Part shown: positions 8,201 to 15,453 of the stretch, one piece after another
How the letters are laid out: every line of letters begins with the position of its first letter
Numbering within the stretch: position 1 is the first letter of the stretch
Source: Oscillospiraceae bacterium
GTDB lineage: Bacteria > Bacillota_A > Clostridia > Oscillospirales > Ruminococcaceae
Reading direction: 5' to 3'
NCBI GenBank assembly: GCA_017523995.1
Contig: JAFWUX010000167.1
Location: forward strand, 1-29,383
Length of the DNA: 29,383 bases
Notes under the pieces: model-generated
Database searches by the model: none
Seen by the model: only the letters and a program-made list of their open reading frames with translations
What the model was told of the DNA's origin: nothing
Translations under genes and position numbers: made by a program

Positions 8201-8899
8201 TTACAGTTCTGCAAGGCGCTGCCGGACGGCATGCAGTCTGCCGCGGCTGATGTGCAGGACGATGTTGTCGGTCAGGCGGATTTCATGCGGCTCTACCGAG
8301 AGCACATGCCGCAGATTGGCATATTCGCCGCGCGAGATGCAGAGAAATTGCTCGGCGCATTCGGCAATCAGATCGGTGATTTTGCCGTATACGGAAAAGC
8401 TGCCCTCTCTGGTGTGGAAGGCAACCTTTTTGCCGTGCGCCTTGAGATACAGCACCTCTTTGACGCGGATCCGGCGGTGGGTGTTTTCGAGTGTATAATC
8501 CAGAAATTCTGTTGTATAGGCAAGATCGCTGATCAGTCCCGAAAGGCACACAGCGAACTGATCATACGAAAACGGCTTGACAAGCAGCCCTGCCGGATGC
8601 ACCGGAAACAGCTCCGGTGCGCAGTCTGTGCCGGCGGAGAGAAACACGATCTGGGTATCATAATTGCGCAGACGGCGGCGGAGCAGCATGCCGAACTCGA
8701 TGCCGCACATCTCCGGAAATTCGACATCGAGGAACAGCAGATCGAAATCTGTGCCGAGCAGGATTCTCCGGTAAGCCTCCTCACAGGAAAATAAATGCTC
8801 GACGGAAAGATCGCAGTCATTCGCGATCTGGAATTGCAGGAAGTATTGCGTCATGGTGTTGTGCAGCCATTTGTCCTGGTCGATTACAGCGATTTTCAC
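8201..8899 (-). CDS. LytTR-family response regulator
   Basis: This 232-residue protein is a receiver domain plus a LytTR DNA-binding domain. The receiver opens KIAVIDQDK with the acidic pair near residues 7-9, the phospho-acceptor is D58 in LLFLDVEFP, and the conserved lysine is K108 in LLVKPF. Residues about 140-232 give the LytTR fold (RIRVKEVLYLKAHGKKVAFH, FLCISRGEYANL). Such proteins bind direct repeats upstream of targets and usually answer to a membrane histidine kinase; no kinase gene is in the window. I chose the GTG at 8899 because AAGGAG lies 9 bases before it and because the protein then starts as receivers do; the frame itself opens at 8992. The M6 peptidase gene follows at 13 bases, an obvious candidate target or partner. 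Confidence 0.88.
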   Translation of the reverse strand: MKIAVIDQDKWLHNTMTQYFLQFQIANDCDLSVEHLFSCEEAYRRILLGTDFDLLFLDVEFPEMCGIEFGMLLRRRLRNYDTQIVFLSAGTDCAPELFPVHPAGLLVKPFSYDQFAVCLSGLISDLAYTTEFLDYTLENTHRRIRVKEVLYLKAHGKKVAFHTREGSFSVYGKITDLIAECAEQFLCISRGEYANLRHVLSVEPHEIRLTDNIVLHISRGRLHAVRQRLAEL

Positions 8900-8963
8900 G
8901 AAATGAAACTCCTTCTGATGATATGAAAACGGATATTCGGATGTGTGATACGGAGATGCTTCT

Positions 8964-8992
8964 ATTATAGCAAAATTGTCATAAGAAATCAA
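8964..8992 (-). promoter_or_regulatory. Sigma-A promoter of the LytTR-M6 peptidase operon
   Basis: On the minus strand TTGATT (8987-8992) and a perfect TATAAT (8964-8969) are separated by 17 bases. Transcription would start near 8957, giving a leader of about 58 bases before the GTG start at 8899. Confidence 0.75.
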
Positions 8993-9095
8993 GAGAATCC
9001 CGTTTAATCATATTTTTTCACGTATTCATGCAAAGCAATTTATACCCAAATTTGATACCGTTCGTGCCGGAATCAAACTCTCACCGCAAACCTTG

Positions 9096-9104
9096 TGGTA
9101 TAAT
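9096..9104 (+). promoter_or_regulatory. Extended -10 promoter and leader of the papain-type peptidase gene
   Basis: TGGTATAAT at 9096-9104 is a perfect extended -10 element; no good -35 hexamer is present 17 bases upstream, which extended -10 promoters tolerate. The transcript would carry a leader of about 165 bases (9111-9274). That leader can form a TGACCGC/GCGGTCA hairpin at about 9172-9203, but I recognise no riboswitch in it. The remaining gene-free bases 8993-9095 are AT-rich and show nothing else. Confidence 0.6.
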
Positions 9105-9274
9105 CAGCTTGTTCCGGAACACAGACGGACCATGGGGAGTGTCCGAAAAAACAAAACATACCGTGGGATTGTGACCGCCGCCAACGCATGCAGGCGCGGT
9201 CAGACTGTTCTTCATGAGGGATTACCCTTTTTATCAGCAAACGACGAATTACGATGAGAATGGAGAATGATTCA

Positions 9275-11542
9275 ATGAAGCAAAAGAAAATCACAACAGC
9301 TGCAATGTTTGCTGTTCCGGCTTTTGCAGCGCTTATGATCCTGAATGCAGGCATTCAGGCGGCTGCAGTTGATTCGGCAGCAGAACCCGAAGCTGCAAGC
9401 CACGCAATGGGCAATGTGGTGACCGAGGATGAATATGTCGGTCAGCCGGCTGCGAACAAGACACCGCGTCTGCGCGCTGCAAACCGCAGCGGCAGTGCGC
9501 TGCCCTCTCAGGTCGATCTGAGCACATCGCCCTATTTCCCGCCGATCGGTGACCAGATGCAGGTCGGCAGCTGCTATGCGTGGTCGAGCACATATTATCA
9601 GTTCACCTACGAAGCAAACAAGCTCAACGGCATCGCCACAACCAGAGATACTGCATATTCACCTGCATTTATCTATAACTACGAGACCAGCACATGGGGC
9701 AAGAAAGGCTACGGCAGCAACTGCACAACCGTCTATAACTTCCTTGCAGAGCACGGCGCACTGCGCATGGCAGAGATGCCGTATCAGTCCACAGACGGCG
9801 AATACATCTATCCGACAAACTATGACTACAGCCTCTCGACCGATACCGATGCAATGATTGATGCGCTGCACACCAGACTGAGCGGTCACGATGCTGTGAC
9901 GATCCCCGGCACAGGCACACCGATCACCGGCCCGAAATCCGAGGCGCTGAATCAGGTAAAGCAGCTCCTCAATGACGGCAAGCTGCCGGTCATCCAGATT
10001 GAGCAGTTCAGATGGAACTATGACTACCGCAATGCGCTGGATGCAGACGGCAATGTCACCGAATACCGCAATGACCGGAACCGCAGTGAGTGGGTTGCAT
10101 ACCGCGGCTACAAGTACACAAATTCTTCCGGCGGACATGAGATGACTGTTGTCGGCTATGATGACAGCATCTGGTTCGATTACAACGGCAACGGTCAGGT
10201 TGAGGACGCGGAGCTCGGCGCTTTCAAGGTCGCAAACTCCTGGGGTACCTCCTACCGCAATGACGGCTTTATCTGGGTTATGTATGACGCGCTGAACGGC
10301 GAATCCGCTGTTTCCGGCGACTGGGAGGATGATGAGCCGGGCAACCGTATCGCTGCTTTTGACCGCGGCTCCTGGATGTCTGTCAACGGTCAGAGAGATG
10401 TCAATGCATTCTACTATATCACCGTTGAGAACAAGGATGTCTACTATGTCGGTCAGCTCACCGTTGATGCGAATGACGGTGTTTCGCTGCAGATCGCACT
10501 CAGCAGAGACAATCCGGGCGCAAAGTATCCGTCCAGCAGATCTGTTCTGAGTCAGGGCAGACCCTATGAGGATGTTCCGTATGTCGGCACGCTCGCATTT
10601 GATTATGCGGATCTCTGCGATCCGATCGGCAACTACCTCTCCGGCTATAACTGGATTGTCACCGCAACCGGCGACTACAACAGCGCATCCTTCCGCATCA
10701 CCGACGATCTCTCGCGGGTCATCGCGGATGCAGGCGCGCTTTCCAGCAGCATTACACAGGCACCGATCAACCTTGTTGAGGGCGATCTCAACTATGACGG
10801 TCAGTTCACACAGGCGGATATCGACTACCTTGAGAGCGGCGCAGAGCTTTCGACGCTGCAGCGCTATCTCGCAGACAGAATGCCTGAACAGCCGGAGCCC
10901 CCGACACCCCCGACGCCGGATCCGGTTGAGAGCAACATCACTGCAACGGCAGAGGTCATCGCATCCTGGAACGGCGGTCAGATCGTGACTGTCACTGTCA
11001 AGAACAACGGCACGGAGCCGGTCAACGGCTGGGCACTCCGCGCAAACAGCTTTGAGGGCGAGATCGTCAGCATCTGGGGCGCAAATGTCATGAGCGGCAA
11101 TATCCTCCGCAGCGCGTCCTATAACGCTGAAATCCCCGCTGGCGGCGAGGTCGTCTTCGGCTATCAGGTCGCAAATCCGACCGGTGCGCTGCCGGTCTTT
11201 ACCGCTGTTACCGACCGCGCAGACGTTGCTGCAAACTGCGACGTGCTGCTCGATGCCTCCAATGCGTGGGGCACCGGCTTTGTCGGCGTTATCACGATTC
11301 AGAACAATTCGGATGAGGCAATCTATGCCTGGGAGCTGACTGTCCGTGCAGACGGCTTCACAATCTCCGATGCGAACGGTCTCAACCTGACCGACAACAA
11401 TGACGGCACCTACACCATCGCAAGCGCAAACGGCAATATCGAGATCGCTGCACACGGCAGCATTACGCTCCAGTTCACCGGCACGCTGACCGGTACTCCG
11501 AGCATTACCGTGGTCTCCATGACCGCTGCTGATCTCGGCTAA
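9275..11542 (+). CDS. Secreted papain-type (C1A) cysteine peptidase with half dockerin and two cellulose-binding-like modules
   Basis: The 755-residue product has a signal peptide (1-31), a propeptide-like stretch and a papain-fold peptidase (about 77-345). The catalytic residues are visible: C100 in QVGSCYAWSS, H288 in GGHEMTVVGY and N321 in VANSWGTSY. A calcium-loop-like insert (DYNGNGQVED) lies at about 302-311. A further beta domain (about 360-480) is followed by one dockerin calcium loop (DLNYDGQFTQAD, about 504-515), a proline linker (PEPPTPPTPDP) and two related modules (about 555-640 and 650-755). Their pattern (VTVKNNGTEPVNGWAL, IPAGGEVVFGYQ) resembles CBM2-like cellulose-binding folds. 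Only one of the two calcium loops normal for a dockerin is present. The ATG at 9275 is chosen over 9254 because GGAGA lies 8 bases before it and the signal peptide begins there. It is transcribed alone. Confidence 0.87.
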   Translation: MKQKKITTAAMFAVPAFAALMILNAGIQAAAVDSAAEPEAASHAMGNVVTEDEYVGQPAANKTPRLRAANRSGSALPSQVDLSTSPYFPPIGDQMQVGSCYAWSSTYYQFTYEANKLNGIATTRDTAYSPAFIYNYETSTWGKKGYGSNCTTVYNFLAEHGALRMAEMPYQSTDGEYIYPTNYDYSLSTDTDAMIDALHTRLSGHDAVTIPGTGTPITGPKSEALNQVKQLLNDGKLPVIQIEQFRWNYDYRNALDADGNVTEYRNDRNRSEWVAYRGYKYTNSSGGHEMTVVGYDDSIWFDYNGNGQVEDAELGAFKVANSWGTSYRNDGFIWVMYDALNGESAVSGDWEDDEPGNRIAAFDRGSWMSVNGQRDVNAFYYITVENKDVYYVGQLTVDANDGVSLQIALSRDNPGAKYPSSRSVLSQGRPYEDVPYVGTLAFDYADLCDPIGNYLSGYNWIVTATGDYNSASFRITDDLSRVIADAGALSSSITQAPINLVEGDLNYDGQFTQADIDYLESGAELSTLQRYLADRMPEQPEPPTPPTPDPVESNITATAEVIASWNGGQIVTVTVKNNGTEPVNGWALRANSFEGEIVSIWGANVMSGNILRSASYNAEIPAGGEVVFGYQVANPTGALPVFTAVTDRADVAANCDVLLDASNAWGTGFVGVITIQNNSDEAIYAWELTVRADGFTISDANGLNLTDNNDGTYTIASANGNIEIAAHGSITLQFTGTLTGTPSITVVSMTAADLG

Positions 11543-11575
11543 TCCCCGCGCTGACACATTGTTTATTTGGTAATA

Positions 11576-11618
11576 AAGAAGCCGCTGAAATGCCATGTGT
11601 GCATTTCAGCGGCTTCTT
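11576..11618. terminator. Bidirectional terminator between the C1A peptidase and paaK-like genes
   Basis: An 18-base perfect stem (AAGAAGCCGCTGAAATGC at 11576-11593, complement at 11601-11618) has a 7-base loop. It ends in TTCTTGTT on the plus strand and TTCTTTATT on the minus strand. The convergent stops are at 11542 and 11663. The inner stem GCCGCTGAAATGC is the same as in the terminator at 1150-1184. Confidence 0.88.
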
Positions 11619-11662
11619 GTTATCCTGTTATCGAATCAGCGGTTTGCGGCGTGCCACGCATC

Positions 11663-12907
11663 TTAATCGTAGCGTTCGTCGATGACGCGCGCGGTCTTCT
11701 TCATGCTGCGCGGCAGCACGCCGATCTCGACAACCTTGACAATCGGGGTGAAGCCGATGCGGCTCTTGACCTTTTCCGCGATGCGGTGGCTGAGATCATC
11801 GAAATTGACATGACCGTTCGTCTCAACATAAATGCGCATGGTATCCTTGCCGTCCAGATGCGAAATACGGATCTGGTATTCGCTCGAGATTTCGGGGAAC
11901 TTTGCAAGCACTTCCTCGATCTGCTTCGGGAACACGTTGACGCCCTTGATCTTCATCATATCATCGGTGCGTCCCTGAATGACGTCGATGCGCGGATAAT
12001 GTCTGCCGCAGGGACATTCGCCCGGAATGATGCGGCAGAGGTCATGTGTGCGGTAGCGGATCAGCGGTGCGCCTTCCTTCACGAGCGTTGTGATGACGAT
12101 CTCGCCGAATTCGCCGTCCGGAACCGGCTCGCCGGTCTTGGGGTCGATGATCTCCAGATAGATGAAATCATCCCAGATGTGCATGCCGGTGTTGTGCTCG
12201 CAGTTGATGCCGATGCCGGGACCGTAGATTTCGGTCAGACCGTAGATATCGTAGAGCTCGATGCCGAGACCCTCTGCGATGCGCGTGCGCATTTTATCAC
12301 TCCAGCGCTCCGAGCCGATGACGCCCTTTTTCAGCTTGATTTTATCCTTGATGCCGCGCTTTTCGATCTCCTCGGTCAGCAGCAGCGCATAAGAGGATGT
12401 CGAGCAGAGCACCGTGCTGCCGAGCGCCTGCATCATCTCGAGCTGCTTTTCGGTGTTGCCCGGTCCCATCGGGATTGCCATTGCGCCGAGCTTTTCGCAG
12501 CCGAGCTGGAAGCCGATGCCTGCCGTCCACAGACCGTAGCCCGGGGTGATGTGGATGCGGTCCTTTTTCGTGATGCCGGCGACCTCATAGCAGCGCGCGA
12601 ACATCGTTGCCCAGTCATCCACGTCCTTCTGGGTATAGGGGATGATGACCGGCGTGCCCGTTGTGCCCGAGGACGAATGGATGCGCACGATCTCCTCCTC
12701 CGGTGCGGTCATCAGTCCAAGCGGATATGCCTCGCGCAGATCGTTCTTTTCCGAGAACGGCAGCTTCAGAAATTCCTCTGCTGTTCTGACTTCGGTGATG
12801 CCTGCTTCACGGAGCTTTTTGCCGTAGAAGCTGTCGGCTTTGAGCAGTGCCTTGATGCGGTCATTGACCTGTGCGAGCTGTTTTTCTGAGATTTGCATAG
12901 GATTCAT
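11663..12907 (-). CDS. paaK: Phenylacetate-CoA ligase-type AMP-forming acyl-CoA synthetase
   Basis: The 414-residue protein belongs to the ANL adenylating enzymes of the PaaK subgroup, which activate aryl acids with ATP and CoA. The AMP-binding loop is SSSGTTGTP (78-86). Other family marks are YGLTEIYGPG, the IRYRTHDL segment and the C-terminal GRTDDMMKIKGVNVFP hinge. A cysteine pair in PGECPCGRHYPR is also typical of PaaK. It is the third gene of the iorA-iorB-paaK set, 27 bases after iorB. Next to indolepyruvate oxidoreductase, this type of ligase is thought to handle the aryl acid/aryl-CoA products, conserving energy or recycling CoA. Two starts are possible: ATG 12907 and ATG 12898. The second has AAGGA 9 bases upstream and may be the true one. 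Confidence 0.88.
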   Translation of the reverse strand: MNPMQISEKQLAQVNDRIKALLKADSFYGKKLREAGITEVRTAEEFLKLPFSEKNDLREAYPLGLMTAPEEEIVRIHSSSGTTGTPVIIPYTQKDVDDWATMFARCYEVAGITKKDRIHITPGYGLWTAGIGFQLGCEKLGAMAIPMGPGNTEKQLEMMQALGSTVLCSTSSYALLLTEEIEKRGIKDKIKLKKGVIGSERWSDKMRTRIAEGLGIELYDIYGLTEIYGPGIGINCEHNTGMHIWDDFIYLEIIDPKTGEPVPDGEFGEIVITTLVKEGAPLIRYRTHDLCRIIPGECPCGRHYPRIDVIQGRTDDMMKIKGVNVFPKQIEEVLAKFPEISSEYQIRISHLDGKDTMRIYVETNGHVNFDDLSHRIAEKVKSRIGFTPIVKVVEIGVLPRSMKKTARVIDERYD

Positions 12908-12934
12908 TCCTTTCCTGTGCTGCGCGGTGCAGCG

Positions 12935-13507
12935 TCATGATTCATATCGCAGTGCCTTGCTGTTCAGCTCGACAAACTGCGGCTTGACCGTTGCTTTCAT
13001 CGTTGCTTCGATTTCGTCAATCGAGAACGGGATCACATTCTGCCGGATCGCAAGTCCGAGCATAATCATATTGAGCACCTTCGGGGAGCCGAGCGCCCTG
13101 CATGCCGCATCGCCGTCCACGGTCATGAGATGCTGCACATGCTGCTCAAGATACTGCACCATTTCCCTACCGGTGTAATCGCTGCCGGAGAGCGCTGCCG
13201 TGACCGGCATGATCGGATGCGTGTTCAGCACCATGCTGCCGCCCTCTTTCAGATAGGGGAGCATGCGGACCGCCTCCGCCGGCTCAAAGCCGATGATGAT
13301 ATCCGCGCTCTTTTCGGGGAACATCGGGCAGTGCAGATCATCGCCCAGACGCAGAAAGCTGAATACGCTGCCGCCCTTCTGCGCCATGCCGATTGTCTCG
13401 GCGCTCATGACAGGGATGCTGTTTGCCATTGCCGTTGCTGCGATCAGCTTGGAAGTCAGGACGATGCCCTGTCCGCCGACGCCGCAGATCAGAATATTTG
13501 TCTGCAT
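12935..13507 (-). CDS. iorB: Indolepyruvate:ferredoxin oxidoreductase beta subunit
   Basis: The 190-residue product is the small gamma-type subunit of the two-subunit indolepyruvate oxidoreductase. It has a nucleotide-type glycine motif near the start (ILICGVGGQGIVLTSKL), a conserved SAETIGMAQKGGSVFSFLR segment and a VLNTHPIMP strand. The enzyme converts aryl pyruvates from aromatic amino acid transamination to aryl-acetyl-CoA and CO2, with reduction of ferredoxin. An open frame extends upstream to 13663, but that part lies inside iorA in another frame. The ATG at 13507 shares its A with the TGA of iorA (TGATG), which implies translational coupling. Confidence 0.93.
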   Translation of the reverse strand: MQTNILICGVGGQGIVLTSKLIAATAMANSIPVMSAETIGMAQKGGSVFSFLRLGDDLHCPMFPEKSADIIIGFEPAEAVRMLPYLKEGGSMVLNTHPIMPVTAALSGSDYTGREMVQYLEQHVQHLMTVDGDAACRALGSPKVLNMIMLGLAIRQNVIPFSIDEIEATMKATVKPQFVELNSKALRYES

Positions 13508-15321
13508 CAGTTTGCACCTCCTGTCGAAACTGCGTGGAACGGGCAGACCTGCGTGCAGAGTCCGCAGCCCGTGCAGAGCGACTGCTCGATCGTGACTCTG
13601 CCCTCCTGCACCACAATGCCCGGACATCCGAGCTGCTTGATGCAGCGCTTGCACTGCGTACACGTTTCCGGATCAATCACTGCGGGCTGCTCGGGTTTGA
13701 TCAGCACCGCGCACGGCGATTTGAAGATGATCGCCTTGACGCCCGGTTCTGCTGCAACGCGCTTGACGGTCTCGATTGCTTCATCAAGATGCAGCGGGTT
13801 GACCGTCTCGACGGTTTTGACGCCGACACCCTTCAATACGGCTTCGATGCTGACCTTATCCACAACCTGTCCCATCATCGTTCTGCCGGTGCCGGGGTGC
13901 GGCTGGTGTCCGGTCATGGCGGTGGTGGAGTTATCGAGGATGACAAGCGTCATTTCCGCCTGATTGTACACGGCATTGACTGCGCCGGTGATCGCCGATG
14001 CGAAAAATGTCGAATCGCCGACGAATGCAAAGCAGGTTGTATCCGGCTCGATTTTGCTGATGCCCTGCGTGATGTTGACGCCTGCGCCCATGCAGAGACA
14101 GGTATCGACCATATCCAGCGGCATTGCGTTGCCGAGCGTATAGCAGCCGATGTCGCCGCAGAACACTGCTTTTTTGCCCTTCATCGCCTGCTTGACCGCA
14201 TAGAATGATGCTCTGTGCGGACATCCTGCGCAGAGAACCGGCGGACGCACCGGCAGGGCAGGGGGCGTATCCGCTGCCTTCTGCTCCGGCTGTGCCCAGC
14301 CGAGGAAATCTGCGATGTTTGCCGCGACCGATGCGCAGGTGTTCTCGCCCGCGTTTTTGACATCGTGCGTCAGCTTGCCGCGGATGTTCACATTCAGATG
14401 ATGTTTGCCGCAGAGATAGGTCAGCTCGCGCTCGATTACCGGATCAAGCTCCTCGATGCAGAGCACCTCATCGAGCCCCTGCAGAAATTCGACTGCGAGC
14501 GCCTCCGGAAACGGGAACGGCGTCGCGATTTTCAGCAGACGCGGCGCATCCTTTCCGGCGAGCGCCTCCTGCACATAGGTCTCGCTGATGCCGTGCGAGA
14601 CGATGCCCTTTTTACATCCGGCGTCCTTTGCGGGCGTCAGGACATTGTGCGGATACTGCGAGAATACCTGCTGCAGCTCGACATTCCGCGCTTCGATATT
14701 GATATGTGCCTGATAGGAAAGGCGCGGGAAGATCACCCACTTCGAGGAATCCTTGACAAAGCCCTCCGGCTTGTTGACTGCGTACTCGTCCTTGTCTTTG
14801 ACCGTAATGGACGCATAGCCGTGGCAGACGCGGGTTGTCGGGCGGAACAGCACCGGCGTATGATACTTTTCGGAATACGCAAACGCATCGCCGATCATGT
14901 CATATGCCTCCTGTACCGAGGACGGGTCAAAGCAGGGGAGCTTGGAATATGCCGCAAAGCTGCGGGTATCCTGCTCGGTCTGCGAGGAGATCGGGCCCGG
15001 ATCATCCGCGACGAGGATCACCATGCCGCCCTTGACGCCGATGTACGCAAGGCTCATCAGCGGATCGGATGCGACATTGAGGCCGACCTGCTTCATGGTC
15101 ACCATGCTTCTTGCGCCGCAGTATGCAGCACCGGCGCCGAGCTCCAGCGCCGCCTTTTCATTGACCGACCACTCGACATAGAGCTCGCCGGAATTGACCT
15201 TTGCGGCGGTCTCCAGCACCTCTGTGGACGGTGTTCCGGGATAGCCGCAGACCAGATTCAGTCCGGCGGCGATTGCGCCTCTGGCAATTGCGGCGTTTCC
15301 CATGAGAAATTCCTGATGCAT
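13507..15321 (-). CDS. iorA: Indolepyruvate:ferredoxin oxidoreductase alpha subunit
   Basis: The 604-residue subunit matches IorA in length and order of domains: pyrimidine-binding domain at the N-terminus (GYPGTPSTEV, then WSVNEKAALELGAGA with the catalytic glutamate), a middle domain, the TPP pyrophosphate domain (CAGCPHRASF, GDIGCYTLG, FVGDSTFFAS, LDNSTTAMTGHQ) and two C-terminal 4Fe-4S clusters (CTQCKRCIKQLGCP and CTGCGLCTQVCP). It works with IorB to oxidise indolepyruvate, phenylpyruvate and hydroxyphenylpyruvate. The open frame starts at 15396, but the ATG at 15321 has AAAGGAG before it and gives the usual N-terminus. It is the first gene of the operon with iorB and the paaK-like gene. 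Confidence 0.95.
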   Translation of the reverse strand: MHQEFLMGNAAIARGAIAAGLNLVCGYPGTPSTEVLETAAKVNSGELYVEWSVNEKAALELGAGAAYCGARSMVTMKQVGLNVASDPLMSLAYIGVKGGMVILVADDPGPISSQTEQDTRSFAAYSKLPCFDPSSVQEAYDMIGDAFAYSEKYHTPVLFRPTTRVCHGYASITVKDKDEYAVNKPEGFVKDSSKWVIFPRLSYQAHINIEARNVELQQVFSQYPHNVLTPAKDAGCKKGIVSHGISETYVQEALAGKDAPRLLKIATPFPFPEALAVEFLQGLDEVLCIEELDPVIERELTYLCGKHHLNVNIRGKLTHDVKNAGENTCASVAANIADFLGWAQPEQKAADTPPALPVRPPVLCAGCPHRASFYAVKQAMKGKKAVFCGDIGCYTLGNAMPLDMVDTCLCMGAGVNITQGISKIEPDTTCFAFVGDSTFFASAITGAVNAVYNQAEMTLVILDNSTTAMTGHQPHPGTGRTMMGQVVDKVSIEAVLKGVGVKTVETVNPLHLDEAIETVKRVAAEPGVKAIIFKSPCAVLIKPEQPAVIDPETCTQCKRCIKQLGCPGIVVQEGRVTIEQSLCTGCGLCTQVCPFHAVSTGGAN

Positions 15322-15367
15322 TGTTACAACTCCTTTCTGCACGCTCACGCGCAGAATTATACAGTAT

Positions 15368-15396
15368 ATTATACCACATCCCGCAGACGATTGCAA
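15368..15396 (-). promoter_or_regulatory. Strong sigma-A promoter of iorA-iorB-paaK
   Basis: On the minus strand TTGCAA (15391-15396), a 17-base spacer ending in TGG, and a perfect TATAAT (15368-15373) form an extended -10 promoter. Transcription would start near 15361, about 40 bases before iorA. The T-rich tract just upstream (minus strand, about 15400-15415) has no clear hairpin, so I do not call it a terminator for the preceding gene. Confidence 0.8.
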
Positions 15397-15453
15397 GAAA
15401 AATAAAAAAAGAGAAATTGCGGCGAAATCTGAAATGCGGCATGGAAATCGGGT

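Noticed and set aside
9659..11596. Open frame of 645 codons antisense to the C1A peptidase gene
   Set aside because: It is a shadow of a GC-rich gene that has clear catalytic motifs on the plus strand; it also runs through the bidirectional terminator at 11576.
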